DNA from: Nannocystis pusilla
GTDB taxonomy: Bacteria > Myxococcota_A > Polyangia > Nannocystales > Nannocystaceae
NCBI RefSeq assembly: GCF_020073745.1
Contig: NZ_JAIRAU010000001.1
Span: 1,240,001 to 1,304,000, forward strand
Direction: 5' to 3'
Length of the DNA stretch: 64,000 nt
Both the position numbers and the translations under genes were made by a program. Under the pieces are notes generated by a model, which saw only the letters and a program-made list of their open reading frames with translations, was not told the origin of the DNA and made no database searches. This document shows, one piece after another, positions 54,718 through 62,799 of this stretch. Each line of letters starts with the position of its first letter. The first letter of the stretch is position 1.

Positions 54718-55089
54718 TTACACTTTCGCGGACAGGCCCCACTTTGTGAACCCGCAGGCGCCCCTCTGCTCTTCCTCCAAGGCCTGCACGAGCGACTCAT
54801 CCGCAAGGGCGGCGAACATGGTCGCTATCAGCTCCGAGGATTCCAGAACTTCGTCGGGGATCACACTACGGCTTCCGGCCTCGGTGCCGTCGGAGGATGC
54901 CAACACGACGAGGTCGTCAATCCGCATCTCTATCTCCGCGACCGCGGGATTCGCCGAGACCGCCAAGTGCACGCGTACGCGGTGTCCGTTCACCTCGCCA
55001 TCGGTCTCGAGGGTATGCTCGTCAGCCGGAGCGCCGGTACCCGGAGCCGGGGTTGTTGCGAGAACACCGGCGAGAAGGGCGTGCTTCAT
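54718..55089 (-). CDS. Secreted or periplasmic protein, cassette 2
   Basis: 123 residues. A short N-terminal signal-like segment (MKHALLAGVLATTPAPGTGA) precedes a beta-rich domain (VNGHRVRVHLAVSANPAVAEIEMRID), then a helical end (LIATMFAALADESLVQALEEE) with one Cys near the C-terminus. Like the first cassette, it is the upstream gene of a pair with the small membrane protein. The sequence shows no obvious match to the cassette-1 secreted protein beyond position and signal type. No family is recognised. Confidence 0.55.
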   Translation of the reverse strand: MKHALLAGVLATTPAPGTGAPADEHTLETDGEVNGHRVRVHLAVSANPAVAEIEMRIDDLVVLASSDGTEAGSRSVIPDEVLESSELIATMFAALADESLVQALEEEQRGACGFTKWGLSAKV

Positions 55090-55184
55090 GCCAATCGCTT
55101 ATGGATTGGCGATCGAATTCCGCAAGGCGGATCAAGAAGAATTGACCGCGACGGCCCCACTCGCCGCTCGAGCGGCCAGATCGA

Positions 55185-55468
55185 GGGTCAGCTCCTCGAG
55201 CAAGCGGCCTTCCACATGCAGCCACTGCACATGTTCGATTCGCGGGCGCTCGACGACGTCGCGCTCGCGCGGGCCCACGAACGCGAAGGACCTGCCGCGC
55301 CGCGCTCGCGCGGTCGCCTGGCCGGTGGCGCCGAACTGCCGTTGCTCGGCGCGCTCCCGCCGGCGGAGCCTGCCGCCGATCCGGAAAGCGCGGGCCGCGT
55401 TGTCGACGTGGCCTGGGCTAGCGAGCCGGGGGGCCGCGAGGCGGCTGCCCGCGGCCCATCGATCATGG
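55185..55468 (+). pseudogene. Remnant of the FUSC gene (3' part)
   Basis: The frame reading AAFHMQPLHMFDSRALDDVA, LARAHEREG and ELPLLGALPPAEPAADP matches the FUSC C-terminus, AVFFHARPLLMLDPRALDEA and QLPLPAALPPAEVAADP. Over the 72 bases beginning at 55208, about 58 are identical to the FUSC 3' end beginning near 54063. Homology runs to the end: CGCGGCC then ATCGATCAT is shared by the FUSC stop region (54341-54355) and this copy, where the TGA has become GGA. Everything 5' of it is missing and its place is taken by cassette 2. The fragment is 5'-truncated and contains no start. Confidence 0.85.
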
Positions 55469-55512
55469 ATCGACGATCGACAGCGAGCTCGGGCGCACCC
55501 GATCGGGCGAAA

Positions 55513-57048
55513 TCACCGCAGGGTGCGTGGGTCGAGCACGCGCAGGCTGGAGCGGGCCGGGCCGGCGATGACGTCGCCGAGGCGATCGAAGCGCGAGCCG
55601 TGGCACGGGCAGTCCCACGTCTTTTCGAGGTGGTTCCACGACACCGAGCCGAGCAGGTGGGTGCAGGCGGCCGAGCAGGCGTGCACCTCGCCGTCCTCGT
55701 CGCGGTAGACGGCCACGCGCGACAGGCCGGAGCGGAGGATCGCGCCGCAGCCGGGGGCGACGTCGGCGACCGAGTCGACCTCGCCGGGGCGCAGCCAATC
55801 GGCGTACTGGGCGGCGACGTTGGCGTTCTCGCGCACGTACTCGTTGGCGCTGCGCAGCGGCCGGCGCTTGGGGTCGTACAGCCCGCCCCACGGGCTGTTG
55901 TCGCCGACGATCTGCGCGCTCAGCATCATCGCCGCCGCGGTGCCGTGGGTCATGCCCATGCCCGAGTCGCCGGTGGCGACGAAGACATTGGTGGCACCGC
56001 CCGGGTCGGCGCCGATGTACGCCAGGCCGTCGAGCGTCTCGAACACCTGCCCCGACCAGCGGTACAGCCGCTCCTGGGCCGCCGGCACGCGCGCCCGGGC
56101 CCACGACTCGAGCACCGCGAAGCGCCGCTCGCCGTCGTCGGCCTGGCCGGTCTTGTGATCCTCGCCGCCGACGATCAGGACATCGCCGGCCAGCGTCGCC
56201 TGCAGGCGGATATAATGATAGGGGTCGCCGGTGTCCCAGTACAGCGCCGGCGGCACGCTGCCGGGCGGGACCCGCAGGCCGACGACGTAGGTGGTGTACG
56301 AGGCCTGCTTGCTGTGAATGGCGAACAGGTCGCAGATCGGCGAGCAGGTGGCGACGATCGCCGCGCCGCTGCGCACGTGCACGCCCTGCGAGGTCCTGGT
56401 GACGACGACGGCGCCGCCCTCGACGTCCTCGACGCGCGTGTCGCCGTGGATGACGCCGCCGCCGCGCACGATCGCGGCGCACAGCCCGGCGAGGTACTTC
56501 AGCGGGTGGAACTGGGCCTGGTCGGGGAAGCGCAGGCAGGGGCCGTCGAACTGCGGCGCGCTCGCCAGCAGCTCGACCCCGCGCCAGCCGAACTCGTGCA
56601 CGGTCTGCAGCTCGCGGCGCAGCAGCTCCTCGGTGTGCTCGGGCGCGAGGAACAGGTAGCCGTCGCGGCGGAAGAAGTCGCAGTCGATGCCCTCGTCGCG
56701 CGCGATCGCCTCGATGCAGTCGATCGCGGCGGTGTGGCTCTCCCAGGCCTGCCGCGCCGCCTCGAGCCCGCGCACGCGCGCGAGCTCGCAGTAGCGGTCG
56801 TCGAGCTCGTTCGACAGGTGCGCGGTGGTCCGGCCGGTGTTGCCGCCCCCGGGCTGGTGACTGTCGAGCACGACGACGCGACGACCGGCGCGCGTGAGCA
56901 GCAGCGCCGCGGTCAGTCCGACGAGCCCGGCGCCGACGATGCACACGTCGGCCTCGATGTCGCGGGTGAGCGGGACGAAGGTCGGCAGGTCGCAGGTGTC
57001 CTGCCACAGCGAGCGGGTGCCTTCGGGGAATTCGTCGTCGGTCGCCAT
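55513..57048 (-). CDS. FAD-dependent oxidoreductase with C-terminal Rieske domain
   Basis: 511 residues. Residues 1-400 form a glycine-oxidase-type (DAO) flavoprotein: the FAD motif ADVCIVGAGLVGLTAALLL near the N-terminus, then GGGNTGRTTAHL, and the later FAD region VFVATGDSGMGMTHGTAAAMM. The C-terminal ~100 residues are a Rieske 2Fe-2S domain with CTHL and CPCHGSRF (Cys-x-His and Cys-x2-His ligands). This fusion (DAO-type plus Rieske) is widespread and often found near glycine-betaine or related demethylation genes, but its exact substrates are poorly known. It is cytoplasmic. Nothing in the context fixes the pathway. The catalytic residues of glycine oxidases are not clearly conserved, so reaction type is an inference. 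Confidence 0.85.
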   Translation of the reverse strand: MATDDEFPEGTRSLWQDTCDLPTFVPLTRDIEADVCIVGAGLVGLTAALLLTRAGRRVVVLDSHQPGGGNTGRTTAHLSNELDDRYCELARVRGLEAARQAWESHTAAIDCIEAIARDEGIDCDFFRRDGYLFLAPEHTEELLRRELQTVHEFGWRGVELLASAPQFDGPCLRFPDQAQFHPLKYLAGLCAAIVRGGGVIHGDTRVEDVEGGAVVVTRTSQGVHVRSGAAIVATCSPICDLFAIHSKQASYTTYVVGLRVPPGSVPPALYWDTGDPYHYIRLQATLAGDVLIVGGEDHKTGQADDGERRFAVLESWARARVPAAQERLYRWSGQVFETLDGLAYIGADPGGATNVFVATGDSGMGMTHGTAAAMMLSAQIVGDNSPWGGLYDPKRRPLRSANEYVRENANVAAQYADWLRPGEVDSVADVAPGCGAILRSGLSRVAVYRDEDGEVHACSAACTHLLGSVSWNHLEKTWDCPCHGSRFDRLGDVIAGPARSSLRVLDPRTLR

Positions 57049-57191
57049 GCCGACAATGCTTGGCGATCCGGCGCGAAGGTCAAGGGCGGTCCGCGCTTTG
57101 CGGGGTGCTCACATTCCCATGTGCGAGCGACGGACGCTCGGCCCGGCGAGCCGGGCCGGACGTCCGTCGCTGCGAGCCTCGTGCGCGGCGC

Positions 57192-57599
57192 TCAACGGTT
57201 GCGCTCGCCTCGCTCGCCGCGGCCCTGGCCGCCGCTCTGCGAGCGGGAGCGGCGCTCCTCTTCCTCCTCGCCGCGCCGCTCGCTGCGGGAGCCCTCGCTG
57301 CTGCGAGAGCCCTCCTCGCCGCGCGAGCGGCCGCCGTGCGACGCGTGGCCGCCCTTGGCCCCGATCTCGGCCATGTGCTCGCGGTCCTGGCTGACGGCCT
57401 CGCCGCCCTTGCGGCCGGCCGCGCGCGCCTCCTCCGAGGTGAACTCGTGGGCCGTGCCCTTCTCGTGGGCTGCGTGGCCGCCCTTGCTGGCGATCTCGCG
57501 CTGTTTCTCCTCGTCCATGCCGGCGAACCCGCGGCCGCTCTTGTGCTCGCCGCCGCGTCCGTGGCTCTGGTGCTTGGGGTCGTCCTTGTTGGTTGCCAT
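57192..57599 (-). CDS. KGG-motif (GsiB/YciG-like) stress protein
   Basis: 135 residues, very hydrophilic. Three KGG units are seen: EIASKGGHAAHEKGTAHEF, RAAGRKGGEAVSQDREHMAE and IGAKGGHASHGG. This is the YciG/GsiB (KGG) repeat, found in small, intrinsically disordered, general-stress proteins. The C-terminal ~50 residues are a low-complexity Glu/Arg/Ser/Gly tail (EERRSRSQSGGQGRGERGE). It is cytoplasmic, and a role under desiccation or stress is expected. It is the first of several oxidative or stress-linked genes in the last 7 kb. Confidence 0.85.
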   Translation of the reverse strand: MATNKDDPKHQSHGRGGEHKSGRGFAGMDEEKQREIASKGGHAAHEKGTAHEFTSEEARAAGRKGGEAVSQDREHMAEIGAKGGHASHGGRSRGEEGSRSSEGSRSERRGEEEEERRSRSQSGGQGRGERGERNR

Positions 57600-57800
57600 G
57601 ACGTGTCTCGCTTTCTTGCTGTGACGAATCGAGCCCGTCGATTCGTCCGTCGTCGACGGGCGACGTCGAGGTCAGGCCGTCGAGCCTGAATCCAAGTAGC
57701 GATGATTGTTATGCTCTCGGCGCCGTGGTCGGTTGCAGTATGGATCGGGGGGGCAAGGCGGCAAGCGGAACCGCGCGGCCCCGCGGTCGCGGTCGCCGGC

Positions 57801-58274
57801 TCACTCGGCCGCGCCGCGCTCCTCGCCGAGCATGCTCTGCACGATCTGGTCGCGCTCGGCCTCGTATTGCCGGGCCAGCTGCTGCGCCTCCTTCGCGCCC
57901 AGGACCTGCTGCGCCAGCGGGAACAGCTCGCCCTCCTCCTCGTCGACGTGGTGGCCGACCATGTCGGCGAGCACGCGCGCCTTGGCCGCCCAGTCGGCGT
58001 CGCGGGTGGTGGCTGCGTCGAGCTCTTCGAGCAGGAGGTCGACCTGACGGTGCTCCTCCAGGCTCTCGCGGATCTTGTCGCCGGTGGTCTTCTCCTCGAG
58101 CAGGCGCGAGTAGAAGACGGCCTCCTCCGCCCGCGAGTGCGGCACCAGCTTCAGGCGGATCTGATTCAGCAGCTCGCCCGCCTCGCTGCCCTTGGCCTCC
58201 TCGAGCTGGTGAAACAGCTCGCCGACCTCGTCGTGTTCGAGCTTCAGGATCTCGTAAATCTGGGGCTTGTTCAT
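57801..58274 (-). CDS. Hemerythrin-domain protein
   Basis: 157 residues, with a strong GGAGGAATCACC in front of ATG 58274. The helical bundle carries hemerythrin-type HHE ligands: LKLEHDEVGELFHQLE, LVPHSRAEEAVFYSRLLEE, SLEEHRQVDLLLEEL, and MVGHHVDEEEGELFPLA. These give His and Glu/Asp for a diiron site. Members sense or bind O2, NO or peroxide or hold iron. It is a free-standing domain without a partner, like bacterial hemerythrins and the stress-induced YtfE-like class; no reductase is nearby. Confidence 0.88.
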   Translation of the reverse strand: MNKPQIYEILKLEHDEVGELFHQLEEAKGSEAGELLNQIRLKLVPHSRAEEAVFYSRLLEEKTTGDKIRESLEEHRQVDLLLEELDAATTRDADWAAKARVLADMVGHHVDEEEGELFPLAQQVLGAKEAQQLARQYEAERDQIVQSMLGEERGAAE

Positions 58275-58572
58275 GGTGATTCCTCCCGCGGTGCCGGGAG
58301 CGTGGGCGCGCTCGTGCGAGCGGCAAGCGCGGGGCCGCTGTACCTCACGGGTCGCGCCGGCGATTCGATGCCGGCGACGACTCGCACGACCGTCACTCTG
58401 CAGAGACCGCCGCAGCACCGGCGCGGCTCGAAGGCGGCGGCGAGGCCGGCCCGGCGCGTGCGCAGAGGGCGGCCGCCCGTGCGGGCCTCAGCCGGCCGGA
58501 ACGCCCTCCCGGCGCGCGTCGCAGTGGTATTTCCGAGGGTTGCACGATCAGGGAGCTCGTCCATAGACCGCG

Positions 58573-59697
58573 GTGACGATGCGCGACGAGGGCAGCGCCC
58601 CTGGCCGCGACGGCGCCGCCCCGGCCGCCGTCGCCGACGACTACGACCTGCTGTGCGTGTCCGGCCGCCCCTGGGGCGCGCCGTGGTGCCGCCAATTGCT
58701 GGCCCGCTGCGCGCGCCGGCGGCGGGTGTTTTACGTCGAGGCCGCGCGTGCCACGGCCGGTCCGCCGCGGCTCGACTTCCACCGGCCCGAGCCGCGGCTG
58801 GTGGTGGCCACCCCGTATCTGCCGCGCGGCGACCACCGCGCCGCGGCGCTGCCGGGGCTGCTCGAGCGGCTGATCGACGCGCACGCGGTCCGGTCATTCG
58901 TGCTGTGGCACGATTCGCCGCAGGTGGCCCGCGACTGCCGACAATTGCGCCCGCTCGTCACCGTCTACGATCGCACCGACCCGCGCTGGGCGCCGTCCGG
59001 CGGCGGGGGATCGACCTGCCCGGCCGATCTGGTGTTCGTCAGCGGCCACGAGGTCGCCGTCGCCGAGGCCGACCCGCCGGCGTCGACGCACGCGTTCCTC
59101 GGCGGGGCGGACATCGAGCACTTCCGCCGGGCCCGCGGCCGCCTGCCCGAGCCGCTCGACCAGGCCGCGATCCCGCGGCAGCGGCTCGGGGTGCTCGGCC
59201 CGATCGACGCGGACCTCGACCTCGAGCTGCTGGCCGGCATCGCCGACCTGCGGGCCGACTTCCAGCTCGTGCTCCTCGGCGGCGTCCGGGTCCGGCCGGG
59301 CCGCCTGCCCCGGCGCAGCAACATCCACTACCTCGGCGCCAGGCCGCACGCCCGGCTGCCCGCGTACCTGGCCGGCTGGGACGTCGCGCTGCTGCCGTAC
59401 ACCCGCGTCCGCGAGCCCGAGCGACCGCTCGAGTACCTCGCGGCCGGCAGATCGATCGTGGCGACGCCGCTGCCCGGGCTCATCGATCCGTACGGCGTCC
59501 AGGGCCTGGCGGCGATCGCCGACTCGCCCGAGGAATTCGTCGTCGCGGTCGAGTGCGAATTGCGGCGCAGCGAGCGGCGACGGTGGTTGCAGCGGGCCGA
59601 CGCATTCCTCGGCGAGCGCTCGTGGGACCGGACGTGGATCGCCATGGAGAGGTTGATCTCGGCCGCCGTCGACAATCGCAGCACCGCTGTCCCGTGA
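58573..59697 (+). CDS. Glycosyltransferase (GT4-like)
   Basis: 374 residues from GTG 58573 (ATG 58579 is two codons in). The fold is of the GT-B type: N-terminal YDLLCVSGRPWGAPWCRQLL and a domain border, then the nucleotide-sugar side with DLVFVSGHEVAVAE, RLGVLGPIDADLDLELL, the DFQLVLLGGVRV and IHYLGARPHARLPAYLAGWDVALLPYTR regions and the family motif EPERPLEYLAAGRSIVATPLPGLID. The EPLEYLAAG segment is the Glu-x7-Glu-like acceptor region used by TuaH and other GT4-like transferases. Sugar and acceptor are unknown; an exopolysaccharide or glycan role is typical. No other glycan gene is in the window. Confidence 0.85.
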   Translation: MTMRDEGSAPGRDGAAPAAVADDYDLLCVSGRPWGAPWCRQLLARCARRRRVFYVEAARATAGPPRLDFHRPEPRLVVATPYLPRGDHRAAALPGLLERLIDAHAVRSFVLWHDSPQVARDCRQLRPLVTVYDRTDPRWAPSGGGGSTCPADLVFVSGHEVAVAEADPPASTHAFLGGADIEHFRRARGRLPEPLDQAAIPRQRLGVLGPIDADLDLELLAGIADLRADFQLVLLGGVRVRPGRLPRRSNIHYLGARPHARLPAYLAGWDVALLPYTRVREPERPLEYLAAGRSIVATPLPGLIDPYGVQGLAAIADSPEEFVVAVECELRRSERRRWLQRADAFLGERSWDRTWIAMERLISAAVDNRSTAVP

Positions 59698-60023
59698 GTC
59701 GCGATTGTCGAGACCGCGGCGGAGGGCCCGCCGCTCGCGGCGGCACCGACGGGGCCGGCGACGCCACCACGGCAGCGCCTGCTGGCGCGGGCTCGTAGAT
59801 CGGCGCGCCGACGCGCGCCGCGATTCTGCCGCTGACGAATTCGTAAATCAGCTCACCAAAATCTCCGATGCGCATCGGCAGACGACGCCAGGGACTTGCC
59901 TGTTCGTCGCTCGCGGTGATAAAGGAGGATGATGGTGCCGGCGGCCTACACAATCGTGGTGCTCGCGCTTCGGGACGTCGGCGAGCGCGAACTGACGGGT
60001 GAGGATTGACGGCGAGACCGCCG
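59698..60023. other. Intergenic region, possible small ORF on the minus strand
   Basis: About 325 bases between the glycosyltransferase and the sensor kinase. On the minus strand, ATG 59875 opens a frame reading MRIGDFGELIYEFVSGRIAA then RVGAPIYEPAPAGAAV, which looks protein-like at first but then runs into Arg-rich sequence and continues to 59480, under the 3' end of the glycosyltransferase. I regard it as uncertain. No other feature is seen. Confidence 0.3.
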
Positions 60024-61277
60024 ATGGCCGGGGCGAACAACGCCGAGCAGCACGCCGAGGTCGACCGCCTCGCCCGGCTGATCGACGAGATGGAGGCGCA
60101 GCACCTCCGCGGCGGCGAGATGCCCGTCGTCCCCGACGAGCCGCTCGACGCTCACCGCGACGCGACCGCGACGATGCTGGGCAGCAACGCCGAGTCGGCG
60201 CTGCAGCTCGAGCACAAGCGCCTGACCCTGGCCCTCGCTGCCAGCGGCGCCGGGCTCTACGAGTACACCTGGCCGGCCGCGGAGCTGCGTCCGAGCCCGC
60301 GCTGGTCGGAGCTCGTCGGTCACGACGTCGACGCGCCGGTCGAGGGCGCGGCGCTGTGGGAGTGGTTCGACGCTCGCATCGCCGCCGGCGACCGGCCCGC
60401 CCGCGAGGCTGCGCGGGCCCGCTTCGTCGCCGGCGAGAGCGCCACCTATGTCGCCGAGTTCCGCCTCGACCGCGGCGACGGCAAGACGGTGTGGCTGCGC
60501 GAGCTGGCCCAGACGGCCGAGCGCGAGCCGGGCGGCCAGGCCCGCCGCGTCGTCGGCGTGCTGATGGACATCAGCGCCGAGCGGCGCCGCATCGAGGCGG
60601 CCGCGCGCCAGACCGAGCTGCTGCGCGCGCTGTCGGCCGCGCTGTTCCGCGTCGAGGAGAACGAGCGGCGCGAGCTGGCGACGCTGCTGCACGACGTGCT
60701 CGGCCAGCACCTCGTCGCCGCCAGGTTGCAGCTCGGCGCCCTCGCCCCCGCCGCCTTCGCCCCGGAGGGCCGCGAGAACCTGAAGAAGATCGCCGAGATC
60801 CTCGACCAGGCCCACCAGGCCGTCCGCTCGGTCACCCTTCAGCTGCGGCCGCCGATCCTGCAGGACCTGGGCCTGGTCGCCGCGCTGCGCTGGCTGGCCC
60901 GCGAGACCACCGGACAGTTCGGCCTCGCCATCACCGTCGCCGCAAAGGAGCCGCTGCCGCGGCTGGTCGGCGAGCCGGAGTACCTGCTGTTCCGCTGCGT
61001 CCGCGAGCTGCTGCTCAACGTCGTCAAGCACGCGGGTGCCTCGGCGGTCCGCATCGAGGTCGGCGACGAGGAGGACGAGCAGCTGGTGATCCGCGTGATC
61101 GACGACGGCCGCGGCTTCGACCTCGAGCGGGTGAGCGCCGAGCGCATGACGAACCGCAGCTTCGGCCTGCTCAGCGTGCAGGAGCGGATCGTCGGCCACG
61201 GCGGGCGCGTGCGCATCGACAGTGGCGTCGGCCGCGGCACGCGCGTCGCGCTGTGCGTGCCGATCGCCGGGCCGTGA
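60024..61277 (+). CDS. NarX-type (HisKA_3) sensor histidine kinase with PAS domain
   Basis: 417 residues from ATG 60024, chosen over TTG 60006 for its GGCGAGA spacing. Residues about 60-190 form a PAS-like domain (LALAASGAGLYEYTW, then YVAEFRLDRGDGKTVWLREL). The dimerisation and phosphoacceptor domain is HisKA_3 type with His223 in RRELATLLHDVLGQHL. The HATPase region has FRCVRELLLNVVKHAG (N box), DDGRGFDL (G1) and SFGLLSVQERI (G2). No membrane segment is present, so it senses a cytoplasmic signal. It belongs with NarL-type LuxR regulators, and two such regulators follow on the other strand: the stop codons of the kinase and the first regulator are one base apart. Both regulators could be its targets. 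Confidence 0.92.
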   Translation: MAGANNAEQHAEVDRLARLIDEMEAQHLRGGEMPVVPDEPLDAHRDATATMLGSNAESALQLEHKRLTLALAASGAGLYEYTWPAAELRPSPRWSELVGHDVDAPVEGAALWEWFDARIAAGDRPAREAARARFVAGESATYVAEFRLDRGDGKTVWLRELAQTAEREPGGQARRVVGVLMDISAERRRIEAAARQTELLRALSAALFRVEENERRELATLLHDVLGQHLVAARLQLGALAPAAFAPEGRENLKKIAEILDQAHQAVRSVTLQLRPPILQDLGLVAALRWLARETTGQFGLAITVAAKEPLPRLVGEPEYLLFRCVRELLLNVVKHAGASAVRIEVGDEEDEQLVIRVIDDGRGFDLERVSAERMTNRSFGLLSVQERIVGHGGRVRIDSGVGRGTRVALCVPIAGP

Positions 61278-61278
61278 A

Positions 61279-61923
61279 TCAGTCGCGCTTCCTCTCGTGC
61301 ACGAGCCCGCGCTCGATCGCGTAGCGGGTCATGGCGGCGGTCGAGTTCAGCCCGAGCTGACGGGAGATCCGGCACTTGTGAAACTCGACGGTCTTGAGGG
61401 CGATGCCGAGGTCGGTGGCGATCTCCTTGCCCGCCATGCCGGCCGCCACGCGCGCCAGGACCTCCTGCTGGCGCTCGGTGAGGTCCAGCGAATGACGCCG
61501 GCCCGGGGCGCTCGCCTCGCGCCTCGCCAGCAGCGCCTCGATCTGCGGCGAGACGTGGACGCCCCCGGCCGCGACGGTGCGCAGGCCGGCGATCAGCTCG
61601 GCGGGCGAGGCGTCTTTCAGCACGTAGCCCCACGCCCCGGCGGCCAGGCACTCGCGCGCCCGCACCGGATCGGCCCGCTGGGTGACGAACACGCAGCGCA
61701 CCGCCGAGTTGCTGCGCCGCAGCTGTCGCACGAGGTCGACGCCCTGCCGCCCCGGCAGCTCGACCTCGAGCAACAGGAGGTCGGGGTGCAGCCGGAGCGC
61801 CGCCGCCAGCGCCGCGGCGGCGTCGGTGAACAGCCCGAGGACGCCGAATTCGGGCCGCAGCAGCGCAGCGAGGGCCTCCAGTACCAGAGTGTGATCATCC
61901 ACGAGCATCACGCTGGGGCGCAT
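61279..61923 (-). CDS. NarL/LuxR-type response regulator with Glu at the phosphosite
   Basis: 214 residues. The receiver domain has the acidic pair Asp9-Asp10 (VDDH), but where the phosphoacceptor Asp is expected (L-L-D-x-x-x-P-G) it has Glu53, in LLLLEVELPGRQG. The conserved Thr/Ser-like T (FVTQRA) and Lys (VLKDAS) are present. A LuxR helix-turn-helix follows (LTERQQEVLARVAAGMAGKE, LGIALKTVEFHKCRISRQLG). An Asp-to-Glu change at this site often mimics phosphorylation, so the protein could be constitutively active or insensitive to the kinase. It lies tail to tail with the kinase gene. Confidence 0.9.
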   Translation of the reverse strand: MRPSVMLVDDHTLVLEALAALLRPEFGVLGLFTDAAAALAAALRLHPDLLLLEVELPGRQGVDLVRQLRRSNSAVRCVFVTQRADPVRARECLAAGAWGYVLKDASPAELIAGLRTVAAGGVHVSPQIEALLARREASAPGRRHSLDLTERQQEVLARVAAGMAGKEIATDLGIALKTVEFHKCRISRQLGLNSTAAMTRYAIERGLVHERKRD

Positions 61924-61996
61924 GCATCACCTCGTATCGAGGTTACACCATCGCCGACGTCGTTCAAGCGCGGTTGGTCGGCGGGGCCGCCCGGCC

Positions 61997-62686
61997 TCAG
62001 CCCCTTCCGACGAGGCCGTGCTCGAGAGCATAGCGGGTGAGCTCGGCGATGCTGCGCAATCCGAGGACTCGCATCATGTTGGCCTTGTGGAACTCGACCG
62101 TCTTGCGCGAGATGCCGAGCACCTCGGCGATCTCGCGGGCCGGTCTGCCCTCCGCGACGAGCTGCAGGACCTCGCGCTGGCGCGGCGACAGGCTGTCGGT
62201 GAGGGCCTCTCGCGGGGCTTCCACGAGGTCGGCGAGCGACACGCCGAGCGCCGGCGACACGTACGAGCCGCCCGCCAGCACCTGCCGGATGGCGAACAGC
62301 AGCTCGGCCGAGGCCGCGTACTTGCTCACGTAGCCGCGCGCGCCGGCGCGAAACGCCTCGTGCACGTAATCCGGCTCGGCGTGCATCGTCACGAACACCA
62401 CGCTGCTGCGCGGCGCGATTCGTCGCAGCTGCCGCGCCGCCTCGAAACCATTGAGCAATGGCATCGACACGTCGAGCAGGACCACGTCCGGCCGACATTG
62501 CTCGATCGCCCCGATCAGCGCCCGACCGTCGGCCACCGCCCCCACGATCTCGAGCTCGTCCGCCAGCAGCTTGAGCAGGCCCTCGCGGACCAGCGTGTGG
62601 TCCTCCGCGAGCAGCACGCGCGGCCGCCCGAGCCGCGAGACCGGGCCTGCGGGCGAGGTTCGCTGCGTGGGGGGAGGTCCGTGCAA
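61997..62686 (-). CDS. NarL/LuxR-type response regulator
   Basis: 229 residues from TTG 62686, chosen because GCGGAGA lies five bases upstream; longer starts run into sodC. The receiver domain is canonical: acidic pair (AEDHT), phosphoacceptor Asp72 in PDVVLLDVSMPLLNG, Thr in VFVTMHAE and Lys in YVSKYAAS. The LuxR HTH is clear (LSPRQREVLQLVAEGRPARE, LGISRKTVEFHKANMMRVLG). It is a close paralogue of the first regulator; the pair share the VEFHK core. Together with the NarX-type kinase they form one three-gene signalling unit in which only this regulator has a normal phosphosite. Confidence 0.88.
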   Translation of the reverse strand: MHGPPPTQRTSPAGPVSRLGRPRVLLAEDHTLVREGLLKLLADELEIVGAVADGRALIGAIEQCRPDVVLLDVSMPLLNGFEAARQLRRIAPRSSVVFVTMHAEPDYVHEAFRAGARGYVSKYAASAELLFAIRQVLAGGSYVSPALGVSLADLVEAPREALTDSLSPRQREVLQLVAEGRPAREIAEVLGISRKTVEFHKANMMRVLGLRSIAELTRYALEHGLVGRG

Positions 62687-62799
62687 TCGTTCTCCGCGGC
62701 CGCGCCGGCGGGCCGGGAACCGGAAGACTATCGGCCGGTGTGGACCTCGCCAACGCGGAAAAACCCCTGCACGGCCTTCCTCGTGCGCCGAGAGCCGCG

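Noticed and set aside
54601..57624. 1007-residue plus-strand frame across cassette 2 and the FAD/Rieske gene
   Set aside because: Most of it is antisense to the FAD/Rieske oxidoreductase. Only the part around 55185-55468 has meaning, as the FUSC remnant.
59480..59875. Minus-strand frame opening MRIGDFGELIYEFVSG
   Set aside because: A good-looking start, but it soon turns Arg/Pro-rich and runs under the glycosyltransferase end. I leave it as a possibility only.
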